From Acidobacteriota bacterium (lineage in GTDB: Bacteria; Acidobacteriota; Thermoanaerobaculia; Multivoradales; Multivoraceae), in assembly GCA_003388555.1 (NCBI GenBank), contig QQVD01000031.1, positions 1-64,000 of the forward strand: 64,000 nt of DNA. Reading direction: 5' to 3'. The position numbers and the translations under genes are program-made. Every line of letters begins with the position of its first letter. Position 1 is the first letter of the stretch. Shown piece after piece: positions 35,446 through 46,745 of the stretch. A model generated the notes under the pieces. It did not search any database. It was not told the DNA's origin and saw only the letters and a program-made list of their open reading frames with translations.

Positions 35446-38118
35446 TCAGTTCTCGCGCAGGATCTCGACCGGCGGCACGCGCAGCGCCCGGCGGCTCGCC
35501 AGCAGGCCGACGGTGACGGCGAGTGAGACGGCGCCGACGAACGAGCCCGCGAGCAGCAGCGGCCGCCAGGTCCACTCGATCTCGAAACCGCGGGTGATCG
35601 CGAACCAGGCGAGCACCAGGCTGCCGAGGGTCGCGACCGTCGCGGCGACGGCGCCGACCAGGGCGTACTCGGTGCCGAAGACCCGCAGCACGTCCGCACG
35701 GGCCATGCCGAGGGTCTTGAGCAGCGCGACCTGCCGACCGCGCTGGGCCGAGCTGGTGGCCACCGCGCCGGCGAGGATGGCGAGCCCGGCGAGGATGGTG
35801 AAGCTGCCCAGCACCCGCATGCCGAAGCTGAGCTGCCGCATCAGTCCGACGACCCTGTCGAGAAGCTGGCGGATGCGGAAGACCGTGACGTTCGGGAACT
35901 GCTGCGCCACGGCGTCCTGGATCCGTTGCTCGCCGCCGTCTGGCAGGCGCGCCGCGGCGAGACGGGACTGCGGCACCGCCTCGAGCACGCCCGGCTCGAC
36001 GACGAGGAAGAAGTTGATGCCGAAGGTCTGCCAGTCGACCTCGCGGATCGAACTGACCACCAGGTCGAAGGTCTCGCCGCCCGTCTGCAGGGTCAGCTCG
36101 GAGCCGACGTCGACACCGATCTCGCGGGCGAACTCCTCCTCGACGCTCACCTCGGGGCGGGGATCGCCCCACAGAGCGTCCGGGTCGGCCTGGCGCAGCA
36201 CCCGGTTGTCGGCCGGCAGCTCGCGCTGGTAGGTGAGACGCAGCTCGCGGCGGAACGCCCAACGGGCCTCACGCTCCTCGGCGAGCTCGTCGGCCGGCCG
36301 GTCGTCGATCGACGCGATGCGCGCCATGACCACCGGCGCCGAGTCGATGCGGCTGGCGCCGCCTTCCTCGAGGATGCGTGCGATCTCGGGCCACTGCTCG
36401 TTCTCGATGTTGATCAGGAAGGCGGACGGAGCGTCGGTCGGCAGGTCGGCGGCGAGCTCGTCCTGCACGTGCTCCTGCACCAGCGCCATGGTCAGCAGCA
36501 CCAGCAGCCCGAGGCCGAGGGCGGTGAGGGCGCCGAGAGTGCCGCCGCCGGGTCGTCCCACCGCGGCCAGTCCCTGACGCAACCAGAAGCTCCGCCGCTC
36601 GGTGGCGAGGCGCTGGGCGAGCCGGGTCAGGGCGAAGTTGCCGAGACCGATGAGCGCCACGGTGAGCGCGACGCCGGCGAAGAAGAAGGCGCCGATGCGC
36701 AGCGATCCTGCCTGCCACGACGCCAGAGCCGTGACCGCCACCACCAGGGCGACGAGTACCAGGGCGTCGAGCGCCCGCGAGCCGGGCAGCGGCTCGGCAT
36801 CGCGCCGGAAGACGCGCGACGGGGGAACCCGCAGCACCGAGAGCAGGGGAGGCAGGGCGAAAGCGGTGGCGGTGCCGACACCGAGCACGATGCCGCGCAG
36901 GAAGGCGAGGGGTTGCCAGATGCGGATCGCGTCCGGCGGCACCAGCCCGGCCAGGATAATCGGCACCAGCAGCACTCCGAGCAGCCCGATGACGCCGCCG
37001 ATGACGCTACCGATCAGTCCCAGGAACACCGCCTGGCCGAGATAGAGCGCGAACAGCTCGCGCGGCCGCATGCCGATGCACTTGAGTACCGCGATCGCGT
37101 CCAGTCGGCTCGACAACCAGGTGCGCACGCCCTGTGCGATGCCGACTCCGCCCACCAGCAGCGAGAGCAGCGCCACCAGGCCGAGGAACTCCTCGAGATC
37201 CTCGAGGCCCTCGCGGATCAGCGGCTGGGCGTCCTCGTAGGTCTCGACCCGGTAGCTGGGGTCGTCGCCGATCACCGCTTGCAGGGTCTGCCTGGCGGCC
37301 GCGATGCTCTCGGTGCTGGAGTCCTCGAGCGCGATCAGCGTCTTGCGGCGCGAGAAGTTGCCGAAGCCTCCAAGGCCGCTCTGCTCAAACGCCTCGGCGC
37401 CGAGCAGCACCGCCGGGCCGACGCTGAGCAGGCCCGGCACCCGGTCGGGCTCGGCGATCAGCACGCCGGCGATGCGGGTGCGGGCGCGCCCCACCAGCAG
37501 GTCGTCGCCGATCTCCAGGCCGAGCTGGTTCAGCAGGTCCGAGGCGGCGAGCACCCCCGGACGCTCGTCGCCGTCGCCGAGGGGGACGAAGAGCTCGGCG
37601 AGCGGGAGCTCGGCGCTGGTGCGCGCGACGCGCTCCGCCGCGCCGTCGCGCGGGAGGACTTCGAGCTCGACCTCGCCGTAGAAGGGATAGGGACCGTCGA
37701 TCGAGCGCAGCTCGGCGAGCAGCGAGCGGGCGCCACCGTGCTCACCCGGAGTGCGCGAGCTGCGCGCCACCAGCCCGACCGTCTCGCGCAGCTCGGCGCT
37801 GCGCCCTCCGGGCAGCTCCGCCACGGCGCGGGCGAGCTCCTCGCCGAGATCCGCCTGCGAGCTGATCGCCAGGTCGGCGGCGAGCAGCGAGCGCGCCTCG
37901 CGGCGTATGGCCCCGTCGAGACTGCTGGCCAGCGCCGCGATCGAGACCACCGCCGAGACCCCCACCGCCAGGCAGAGCACCCAGTACACGACGCGGCCGA
38001 GCGAGCCGCGCAGCTCCCAGCGGGTGTAGCGCCAGGCGAGGCTGGGTCGCAGGCGCGCGCGCGGCGCCTCGGCGGTCGCGGCCGGCGCATCCGCCGGCCG
38101 GGAGTTCGCTTCGCTCAT
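35446..38118 (-). CDS. FtsX-like ABC transporter permease (YbbP-like)
   Basis: The 890-residue protein matches the long YbbP permeases. The first helix is VVYWVLCLAVGVSAVVSIAA. It has two FtsX domains, one with LVALLSLLVGGVGIAQGVRTW and the other with MRVLGSFTILAGLAILAGAV near the end, and long extracytoplasmic MacB-like domains between. Eight to ten helices are expected. With the ATPase encoded 19 bp upstream it would form a tripartite-like ABC system that moves lipids or hydrophobic compounds, or that controls envelope enzymes, rather than a classic importer. Substrate is unknown. The last residues are PPVEILREN, the typical family ending. Confidence 0.9.
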   Translation of the reverse strand: MSEANSRPADAPAATAEAPRARLRPSLAWRYTRWELRGSLGRVVYWVLCLAVGVSAVVSIAALASSLDGAIRREARSLLAADLAISSQADLGEELARAVAELPGGRSAELRETVGLVARSSRTPGEHGGARSLLAELRSIDGPYPFYGEVELEVLPRDGAAERVARTSAELPLAELFVPLGDGDERPGVLAASDLLNQLGLEIGDDLLVGRARTRIAGVLIAEPDRVPGLLSVGPAVLLGAEAFEQSGLGGFGNFSRRKTLIALEDSSTESIAAARQTLQAVIGDDPSYRVETYEDAQPLIREGLEDLEEFLGLVALLSLLVGGVGIAQGVRTWLSSRLDAIAVLKCIGMRPRELFALYLGQAVFLGLIGSVIGGVIGLLGVLLVPIILAGLVPPDAIRIWQPLAFLRGIVLGVGTATAFALPPLLSVLRVPPSRVFRRDAEPLPGSRALDALVLVALVVAVTALASWQAGSLRIGAFFFAGVALTVALIGLGNFALTRLAQRLATERRSFWLRQGLAAVGRPGGGTLGALTALGLGLLVLLTMALVQEHVQDELAADLPTDAPSAFLINIENEQWPEIARILEEGGASRIDSAPVVMARIASIDDRPADELAEEREARWAFRRELRLTYQRELPADNRVLRQADPDALWGDPRPEVSVEEEFAREIGVDVGSELTLQTGGETFDLVVSSIREVDWQTFGINFFLVVEPGVLEAVPQSRLAAARLPDGGEQRIQDAVAQQFPNVTVFRIRQLLDRVVGLMRQLSFGMRVLGSFTILAGLAILAGAVATSSAQRGRQVALLKTLGMARADVLRVFGTEYALVGAVAATVATLGSLVLAWFAITRGFEIEWTWRPLLLAGSFVGAVSLAVTVGLLASRRALRVPPVEILREN

Positions 38119-38137
38119 CGTTGGTGCCGTGGAAGGC

Positions 38138-38881
<744 letters not shown>

Positions 38882-39006
38882 GGTCGCGCGGTGGGCGGTG
38901 GTGGGCAGTGGGCGTGGGTGGCGCAGTCGGCTGTTGCCGACGGGCGCTCGGCGGCGGCCGGCGGCGCCGATTCTCCCACGGGTTCGGCGGTCGCCCGGGG
39001 GCGGAT

Positions 39007-40815
39007 TCAGCGGCCCTCGTGCGCCGCTCCCGCATCTGTCGCGGGATCCGGCTCGGCCCCGGTGTCGCGCGCCAGATCGTGGTACCGGCCCGGCTCGAGA
39101 TCGACGAAATGTTCGCGGTGGCCGTCCGGCCACACCACCTCGACGCTGGCCGGGCCCGGGCCGGCGAGTCGCAGCACCACCCGGCAGTCGTTGGCGGAAG
39201 CGTAGCCGCCGTCACGCTGCACCCGGCGCAGCTGCAGCGGCAAACCCTCGGCCGGGGCCAGCAGGCGCACCAGGGCTCCCTGGGCGCGGTGGTCGGGAAG
39301 CAGTCGCAGCCCCAGCCACGCTGGCGGCCGGTCGTCCTGGGCGGTGTGTGAGAGCAGCAGGCGGGCCGGCCCCGAGTTGTTGGTCACCACCAGGTCCTGA
39401 TCGCCGTCCTGGTCGAGATCGCCGCGCAGCAGTCCGCGCGAGACGTCGGCGCCGCGGAAGGCCTCGCCGGCCTCGGCGCTGACTTCCACGAAGGTGCCGT
39501 CTTCGCGGCCGCGGAAGAGCTGGTTGGGCTCGTCGAGGGGAAAGGCGTTGCGCGAGCGATCGGCGCCGGGCACGAAGGTCACCGCGCCGTTGGCCACCGC
39601 GACGTCGAGCAGGCCGTCGAGGTCGTGATCGAGGAAGGCGACGCCGAAGGCGGTGTGCAGCCAGCTCGGTGCGCCGAGGCCACTGGCGTCGCTCTCGTCG
39701 CTGAAGCTGCCGTCGGCCTGCGCACGATAGAGGGTGTTGTTCTCGCGCCGGAAGTGGGTCATGAACAGATCGAGATCGCCGTCGGCGTCGAGGTCGCCGA
39801 GCTCGACGCCCATGCTCGCCTGCGCCTTGCCCTCGCGGCTCAACGCGCTGCCGAACATCAGGGCGTCGTCGACGAAGCGCGGCACCTCGCTGCCCGGGGC
39901 AGGATCCCGCTGCAGCCACAGCTGATTGGCCATCAGGTCGTTGGCGACGTAGACGTCGACGCGCCCGTCGCGATCGAAGTCGCCGGCCACGACGCCGAGG
40001 CCGTTGGCCGGAGCCGCCAGCAGGCCGGCCGCGGCCGAGACGTCTTCGAAGGTGCCGTCGCCGCGGTTCAGGAACAGGCGATCGGCCTGGGGGCGGTAGG
40101 CGCCGGGCAGGCAGTAGTCCGGCTCGCCCCGCTCGGTGAGGCAGAGCTTGTTCAGCACCAGCGAGTACTCGAGGTAGTTGACCACCCAGAGATCGAGGTC
40201 GCCGTCGTTCTCGACATCGAGGAAGGTGGCGGCGACCGACCAGCTCGGATCGGCGACTCCGGCCTCGATGGCCACTTCGGTGAAGCGGGGGAAGCCGCCA
40301 GGTTCGCTCACCGGCGCACCGTCGTTGCGCCACAGCTGGTTGGGCCCGTGGTTGAGCAGATAGAGGTCGAGGTCGCCGTCGCCGTCGACGTCGCCCACCG
40401 CTGCGCCGATGCCGTAGCCGGTGGCGTCGATGCCACTGCTCTCGGTGACGTCGACGAAGCGCACGCGGCCGTCCTCGAGATCGTTGCGGAAGAGCCGGCC
40501 GCGAGGCGCCTCGTCCGCTCGCCAGGGTATGAGCGCGTCGTCGAGAGAGCGATCGGCACCGAGCAGCGCTCCCTGGGCGAGGTAGAGGTCGAGGTCGCCG
40601 TCGCCGTCGGCGTCGAAGAGGGCGCCGCCGCTGCCCACCACCTCCAGGTAGTAGAGGCGGCCGGTCATGCCGTTGAAGTGCACGAAGTCGAGGCCGCTGT
40701 CGGCGGTGGCGTCGACGAACGGCAGCGGCTGCGCGATCGTCGCCGCAGCCACCAGGAACTGGCCGAACAGCAGTCGGCGGGTCAGATGGTTCCGGTCCGT
40801 GGTCATGCGCTTCAC
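39007..40815 (-). CDS. CRTAC1 family protein (FG-GAP repeats and ASPIC/UnbV domain)
   Basis: The 602-residue product starts at GTG 40815, overlapping the previous stop as GTGA. An ATG three codons later is an alternative. After a short hydrophobic N-terminus (LLFGQFLVAAATIAQPLP) there are about seven FG-GAP/VCBS blades with DxDxDG loops, such as FDADGDGDLDLYLAQG and VGDVDGDGDLDLYLLNHG. They would bind calcium and form a beta propeller. The C-terminal ASPIC/UnbV region includes RDGGYASANDCRVVLRLAG and VEVVWPDGHREHF. These are secreted or surface proteins with a proposed role in binding glycans or proteins. The gene is coupled to a larger relative upstream. Confidence 0.88.
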   Translation of the reverse strand: MKRMTTDRNHLTRRLLFGQFLVAAATIAQPLPFVDATADSGLDFVHFNGMTGRLYYLEVVGSGGALFDADGDGDLDLYLAQGALLGADRSLDDALIPWRADEAPRGRLFRNDLEDGRVRFVDVTESSGIDATGYGIGAAVGDVDGDGDLDLYLLNHGPNQLWRNDGAPVSEPGGFPRFTEVAIEAGVADPSWSVAATFLDVENDGDLDLWVVNYLEYSLVLNKLCLTERGEPDYCLPGAYRPQADRLFLNRGDGTFEDVSAAAGLLAAPANGLGVVAGDFDRDGRVDVYVANDLMANQLWLQRDPAPGSEVPRFVDDALMFGSALSREGKAQASMGVELGDLDADGDLDLFMTHFRRENNTLYRAQADGSFSDESDASGLGAPSWLHTAFGVAFLDHDLDGLLDVAVANGAVTFVPGADRSRNAFPLDEPNQLFRGREDGTFVEVSAEAGEAFRGADVSRGLLRGDLDQDGDQDLVVTNNSGPARLLLSHTAQDDRPPAWLGLRLLPDHRAQGALVRLLAPAEGLPLQLRRVQRDGGYASANDCRVVLRLAGPGPASVEVVWPDGHREHFVDLEPGRYHDLARDTGAEPDPATDAGAAHEGR

Positions 40816-43223
40816 CTCGCCTCCTCGCCGGAGGAGGCACGCGGCAGCACGATGGGCGGCCGGTCGATCGTCTCGAAGCCCTCTATCCCCTCGACGACGC
40901 GCACGAAGCGGTCGAGCGGCGCTCCGGTGACCACCTGACGGAGGCCGCTGCCCGGCCAGACGATCTCGATGCGCTCGATCGCCTCGGCGCCGCCGAGGCC
41001 GACCTCGAGCCGCAGGGTGGAGGCGCCGAACGAGCCGCCGCTGCCGACGACGCGGTGGAGCTCGCGCGAGCCGGTCGCGGTGCGCAGCACCAGCTTCACC
41101 CGGGCGCCGATCGCGGCGCGGTTGGCGCGCCGGCCCTCGAGCTCGAGGGTGATCCAGCGCCGGTCCGGCGCCGCGGGTCGTCCGCTGGAGAGGGTGGGGT
41201 TCTCGAACAGCAGGTTGGGGAAACGATCGACCGGGTAGAAGCCGCCGAGCTGGTGCAGCAGGTCGCGGTCGCCGTCGTGGTCGACGTCGCCGAAGGCGAT
41301 GCCGTGCCCCTTCTGCAGATGACCGAGGCCGGTCTCGAAGGTGGTCTCCTCGAAGCCCAGCTCGGGGCCGCGGTTGGACCAAACCTGGTTCGGCAGCACG
41401 CTGGCGAGGTCCGGCTCGCCGGTGCCGAGCACCAGATCGAGCCAGCCGTCGTTGTCGAGATCGGCGTGGTTGGCGCCCATCGGCATCGACGGCCGCACCA
41501 GGCCGAGCTCGCGGCTGACCTCGCGGAAGCCGGGCGTGCCGGTCTCGCGCAGCAGGTTGCGGTAGAGCAGCGGCTGGCCGTCGGAGGCGCGCACCCGCTC
41601 GCCGCGGTAGCTCGCCGCGATCGCCCGCGCCTGCGAGCGGTAGTCGGCGACGAAGAGGTCGAGGTCGCCGTCGTCGTCGAAGTCGAACCACCAGGTGGCG
41701 AACGACTGCAGCGCCGGCTCGGTGACGCCGAGCTCCGGCGCCACGTCGACGAACCGCGGCGGCCCTCCGGGTACTTCGGGGTCGGGGCCGTCGTTGCGGT
41801 AGAGGCGATTGGGTCCGAAGTTCGACACGTAGAGGTCCGCATCGCCGTCGTCGTCGTAGTCGCCGAACGCGACTCCCTTGGCGTAGCGCAGGTTCTCGAC
41901 CCCGGCATCGGGCGCGACGTCGACGAAGCGGCGCGCGCCGCCTCGGGTCTGCGACGAGGAGGCGTCGGCACTCTGGTTGAGAAAGAGCTGACTGGGGTGC
42001 GGATGTGCGGCGGTGGCCTCGTTGCCGACGAAGAGGTCGAGGTCGCCGTCGCCGTCGACGTCGGCCCAGGCGGCCGTCTGCGTGGGGCGCGCCGGCTCGG
42101 CGAGCCCGACCTCGGCGGTGACGTCGAGGAAGTGGAAGTCACCCGAGCCCGCGGCACCGTCTCCTCCCACCACGCCGCGCAGCAGCGAGTTGCGGATCGC
42201 GCCGTCGCCGAGCAGCCAGGCGCCGCGCAGCACCAGCAGGTCGAGCACGCCGTCGTCGTCGTAGTCGGTCTGCACGAGGTTGAGGCCACCGAACTGGTCG
42301 GCCAGCCTCCAGGGCGCCGAGACGTCCTCGAAGCTCCCGTCGCCGCGGTTGCGCAGCGCCAGCACGCCCAGGCAGGGGTCCCAGGTCGAGGTGACCAGGT
42401 CGAGCAGCCCGTCGCCGTCGAAGTCGTCGACCACGGCGCCTCCGGCGAGGTCGTCCCGGGCCGAGGCGCCGAGCGTCGCGTAGTCGATGCCGCGCCAGCG
42501 CCTCGGGCTCACCGGCCCCGTCTCCACCAGGCCGGGCAGCTGCAGCGCTCGCGGCAGCGCGTCGCTGTCGCCGCCCTGCAGCGCGGTGGCGAGGTTGAGC
42601 AGCCAGACGGCGAGGGGGTCGCCCGGCTGCAGGGCGAGCGTCTGGCGCAGGTGCATCGCGGCGCGCACCGCCCAGCGCGGCTCGCGGTGCAGCGCGCCGG
42701 GTCGCAGCGGCACGATGCAGGCGTCGGGATGCTGCGCGACCGCTCTGCCCGAATCGCCCGGGCTGCCCGAGCCACCGTGCAGGCAGTTCGAGTCCTCGCC
42801 GAGCTGCAGCGCGGCGATGCCGGCGAGCCAGTGCGCGCGCTGCAGCAGGTCGCGGTCGCTCACGGAGTCTCCGTCCGGCGAACGCTGGGCCGAAAGAGCC
42901 GACAGCGCCGCATCCAGATCGTCGATCGCTCCGCTCAGCTCGCCGAGCCGCAGCCGTTCACCGGCCCGCTCGACCAGGAGGTGGACCGGGGGGGAGGGCG
43001 ACAGCTCGTCGAGGCGCAGGTCGAGGCGCTCGAGTGCCGCGCGACCGAAGAACGGGTTGTCCGCTGCGGTGAGCTGCGCGCACGCAGCGCGCAGGTCGTC
43101 GGTCTCGCTGGCCTGGCGGGCACCGGCGGTCGGCGGCGCCAGTGCGATCGCCAGCGCCAGCGAGGCGACGGTTCTTCGCACGGCGCGAGAGGCGGCGGGG
43201 GTCGAGCAGGGACGCTCCAACAT
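40812..43223 (-). CDS. CRTAC1 family protein (FG-GAP repeats and ASPIC/UnbV domain) with helical N-terminal region
   Basis: The 803-residue product has a signal peptide (TVASLALAIALAPPTAGA) if it starts at ATG 43223. A GTG 14 codons upstream is possible. Residues ~40-230 are helical, with LGELSGAIDDLDAALSALSA and HLRQTLALQPGDPLAVWLLN resembling TPR-like repeats. From ~260, FG-GAP blades with DxDGDG loops follow (DDFDGDGLLDLVTSTWDP and others). ASPIC/UnbV closes the protein (ERIEIVWPGSGLRQVVTGAP). It is translated just ahead of the smaller CRTAC1 gene, and the two form an operon. A TonB receptor gene diverges from it at 43408. Confidence 0.86.
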   Translation of the reverse strand: MLERPCSTPAASRAVRRTVASLALAIALAPPTAGARQASETDDLRAACAQLTAADNPFFGRAALERLDLRLDELSPSPPVHLLVERAGERLRLGELSGAIDDLDAALSALSAQRSPDGDSVSDRDLLQRAHWLAGIAALQLGEDSNCLHGGSGSPGDSGRAVAQHPDACIVPLRPGALHREPRWAVRAAMHLRQTLALQPGDPLAVWLLNLATALQGGDSDALPRALQLPGLVETGPVSPRRWRGIDYATLGASARDDLAGGAVVDDFDGDGLLDLVTSTWDPCLGVLALRNRGDGSFEDVSAPWRLADQFGGLNLVQTDYDDDGVLDLLVLRGAWLLGDGAIRNSLLRGVVGGDGAAGSGDFHFLDVTAEVGLAEPARPTQTAAWADVDGDGDLDLFVGNEATAAHPHPSQLFLNQSADASSSQTRGGARRFVDVAPDAGVENLRYAKGVAFGDYDDDGDADLYVSNFGPNRLYRNDGPDPEVPGGPPRFVDVAPELGVTEPALQSFATWWFDFDDDGDLDLFVADYRSQARAIAASYRGERVRASDGQPLLYRNLLRETGTPGFREVSRELGLVRPSMPMGANHADLDNDGWLDLVLGTGEPDLASVLPNQVWSNRGPELGFEETTFETGLGHLQKGHGIAFGDVDHDGDRDLLHQLGGFYPVDRFPNLLFENPTLSSGRPAAPDRRWITLELEGRRANRAAIGARVKLVLRTATGSRELHRVVGSGGSFGASTLRLEVGLGGAEAIERIEIVWPGSGLRQVVTGAPLDRFVRVVEGIEGFETIDRPPIVLPRASSGEEAR

Positions 43224-43407
43224 CTCGGATCTGACGGTAGCGCTGGATTTAACTGACGGCTTCACTTAGATTGGGAGACCAAATCCCCGTCGGAACAAGG
43301 AATCGGTGCTGCCGCAGCACACCCCGCGCCTCCTGCGCTCTCTCTCCGGGTCAGAAATCCCTGGGGATCCAAAGGGGGGCGACGGCAGCCGAACTGGAGG
43401 AAACACT

Positions 43408-46400
43408 ATGCGACGCTTCGGGCTCCTCTCGCTCCTGATCCTGCTGGTCGCGCTGCCCGCCTGGGGTGACGGCCAGGAGACCGCGACGATCAACGGCATC
43501 GTCTCCGATGCCTCGGGCGCCGCACTTCCCGGCGTCCTAGTCACCCTGAGCGGCGGCCAGGGCGACAAGACGATCGTCACCGAGACCGACGGCTCCTACC
43601 GCTTCGGCCTGGTGCGGCCGGGCGACTACACGGTGCGCGCCGAGCTCGAGGGCTTCGCGGCCGCCGAAGCGACGGTGGTGGCCAACGCCGGTGGCAAGTA
43701 CGACATCGACCTCAGGATGTCGCTGACCACCTCCGAGCAGATCACCGTCACCTCCGACGCGCCGATGGTCGACAAGTACAACGTCACCGCGGGCGCGACG
43801 ATCCAGGCCGAGACCGCCGGTGAGGTGTCGGCGACGGTGCGCTCGTTCTACGGCGCTCTGCAGGTGCTGCCGGGCGTCACCAACGACGTCGAGAGCGCCG
43901 ACCTGTCGAACTCGCGCCCGACCGTCAACGGCGCCTTCTGGCAGGAATCGAACGTCTACGTCGACGGCGTCGACACCACCTACTCGATGCGTGGCGGCGG
44001 CACCCGCGTCTTCCTGCCGACCTCGGCGCTCAGCGAGGTGAACCTCGAGGCGGGCGGCGGCGGCGCCGAGTACGGCCGCAACGTCGGCTCGCACACCAAC
44101 CTGATCGTCAAGTCGGGCACCAACGAGTTCCACGGCGACATCGCCGGCGTCTACAGCAAGGCCTCGTGGAACAGCAACTACGATCCGCAGCCGATCCTCG
44201 GCCAGGACGAGAACCTGATCCGCACCTTCATCGACCAGGGCCAGACGCGTGAGCAGGCGATCGACACGGCGACCAACTGGGTGGTGTACAAACCCGGCGA
44301 CCGCGACGGCGAGGACACCAACATCGAGGCCTCGATCGGCGGTCCGATCAAGCGCGACAAGGCCTGGTTCTTCCTCGCCCGCGGCGAGACCTCGACCAGC
44401 CAGATCGACAAGACGCTCGACGGCCAGCGCTTCAACAACAGCTCGGACTGTTCGCCACCATCGCCAAGGTCAACTTCCAGCCCGGCACCTCGCACTCGCT
44501 CGCCTACACCTACATCGACGCGCCGGTCGACCGCATCTTCCTGCTGCCGCCGATGGGCGATCGCTACAACGCGACCTTCTTCGATCTCGAAGGCAGCGTG
44601 AACTCGCTGAGCTGGAACTGGGCGGCGAGCCAGGACTTCTTCCTCGAGGCCAAGATCGCCCGTCAGGTCTCCGACGAGAACCGGCGCATCCCGTTCACCT
44701 TCGAGGACAAGATTCAGGATCCGCGCTACGCGCCGAATCCTGCGCTCGGCCGTTTCGCTCCCAACAACAACGACAACGCCTTCGTCCAGAACTTCGACAA
44801 CACCTGGCACAACGGCTGGATCTTCGGCGACGGGTACGGCCTCAACGAGTTCCCCCGTGACCAGCTCAATCTGGCCGCGACCCAGTTCATCGGTGCCAGC
44901 CACGAGCTCAAGTACGGCCTCGACCTGCAGCAGGTGAAGTGGGACCAGAACGTGCAGCGGCCGAACATCCAGACCGCCTACGACTTCATCCTCGGACACC
45001 CCTACGGCGCGGCGAACAACTGCGTCGGCTTCGCCAGCGATCCGACCGAGGGCGGCGAGGACACCCGCTGCTTCCTGGTCGACTACAACTCACACGGTCT
45101 GCCGCTCTCGAACGCCGAGACGGACGGCGACAACTATGGCGCCTACCTGCGCGACCGCTTCTCGGTCGGCGATCACTGGACGTTCAACGTAGGCCTGCGC
45201 GCCGAGCAGCAGACGATCAGCAACGACACCGGCCGCGAGGTGATCGACCAGCTCACCTGGTCGCCGCGTTTCAACATGGTCTACGACGTCAAGGGTGACG
45301 GGCGCCAGTTGATCACCTTCAACACCGGCCGTTTCTTCGTGCAGACGCCGCAGTACCTCGCCAACTCGGCGCTGCAGGAGGGTTGGAACGGTGCCTCGAA
45401 CACCTACGACCTGTTCATGCACGCGTACAGCGCGGCTCCCGCACTCAGCTTCCTGCCGACGACGGCGGCCTGCGGCTTCCTCGCCGGTCTGGGACTGCCG
45501 ATCGACTTCACTCAGGGCGCCTACTGCTTCCGCCTCGGGTCGGTGCGGCCGGGCGGTCTGTTCGACCTCGTCGACTCGGGGCTGTTCCAGCTCGACATCG
45601 AGCCCTACCACCGCGACGAGGTGGTGATCGGCTACGAGTGGCAGTTCTCCGACAACTGGGCTTTCGACGCCAAGGGCATCTACTGGCGCATCGACAACCT
45701 GATCGGCACCACTCTGCAGCGCGACCCCAACGGCAACCTGTTCCAGTTGGTCGCCAACTACGGCGACTACGCCGAGATCCTGCGCGCCAACAACTTCGTC
45801 GGTAACTTCCTGACCACCAACGCCAACTTCACCTTCAACGGACAGGGGCCGACCGCGGCGATGGCGGAATCGATCCTCGACAACTTCCAGGACGACAACC
45901 GCGACTACGTGGCCGCCCAGTTCCAGCTCAACCGCCGGTTCAAGAACGGCTGGGCGCTCTACAACAACATCACCTTCTCGAAGGTGGAGGGCATCACCTA
46001 CGGCGGCGGCAACGGCGGCAACGACCTCGGCGCCTTCAACAACCTCGACGACGACTACGGCCGCAACATGGACGCGGTGCTCACCGACCAGATCCTCGCC
46101 GGCTTCGCCGCGACGCCGAACTTCTGCGCCACCCAGGGCCTGCCGGCGAGCTGCATCGACGACCTGCGACCGTTCATCGGTCAGCCGCTGTCGACGATCA
46201 ACCGTCAGGGCGAGCTGCCCAACGACCGCAGCGTCATCGCCAAGTCGTTCGGCTACAAGGTGTGGACCTTCGGGCGGCAGTCGTTCACCCTGGGTGGCCA
46301 GGTGACCTGGCAGTCGGGCTCGCCGTGGCAGAAGACGGCCGCGGCCTCCAACCCCAACGTGGCGCTGCTCGACAACGCCCGCAACACGTCGATCAACCTC

Positions 46401-46637
46401 TTCCTGCAGGAGCGCGGCTCCAACAACGACCCGGACTTCTACTGGGCGAACGCGTCGGTGGCCTACGCCTTCCCGCTCGGCAGCCGCCTCAGCGGCAGGC
46501 TGCGCCTCGAGGCGACCAACATCACCGACGAGCAGGAGCTGGTGGCGACTTCGGACCGCACCGGCCTGCCGCTGCGTTCGCGCCGGTCGTTCCAGCAGCC
46601 GCGCAAGTTCCGGCTGCTGGCCTCGATCACCTTCTGA
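43408..46637 (+). CDS. Oar-like TonB-dependent receptor, interrupted by a one-base frameshift
   Basis: A ~1076-residue outer-membrane receptor. The ATG at 43408 has GGAGG seven bases upstream. A signal peptide (LLSLLILLVALPAWG) is followed by a carboxypeptidase-regulatory-like domain (ATINGIVSDASGAALPG to GDYTVRAELEGF). The plug (VTVTSDAPMVDKYNVTAGAT) and a 22-strand-type barrel follow, ending in FRLLASITF with the terminal Phe. At 44446-44450 the frame changes. GAC-TGT is read where GAC-CTG is expected, so one C is missing and the two parts lie in different frames. The first part terminates in a meaningless tail at 44601. It may be a sequencing error or real inactivation. Oar-like receptors take up or sense large substrates, probably glycans or peptides here. 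Confidence 0.88.
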
Positions 46638-46687
46638 CCTGGTGACGACTGCGCCCGGTCGACCGCTACGGTCGGCCGGATCGGATC

Positions 46688-46711
46688 AGGGGGCCTCCGG
46701 GCCCCCTTTTT
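46688..46711 (+). terminator. Intrinsic terminator after the TonB-dependent receptor
   Basis: A perfect 8-bp GC stem (AGGGGGCC with GGCCCCCT) and a four-base loop begin about 50 bases past the receptor stop and are followed directly by TTTTT. It is a standard rho-independent terminator and separates the receptor from the TPR protein gene at 46746. Confidence 0.85.
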
Positions 46712-46745
46712 CGTCGCCGCAGCGCTTAGAGTCGCAGGCGCAGCG

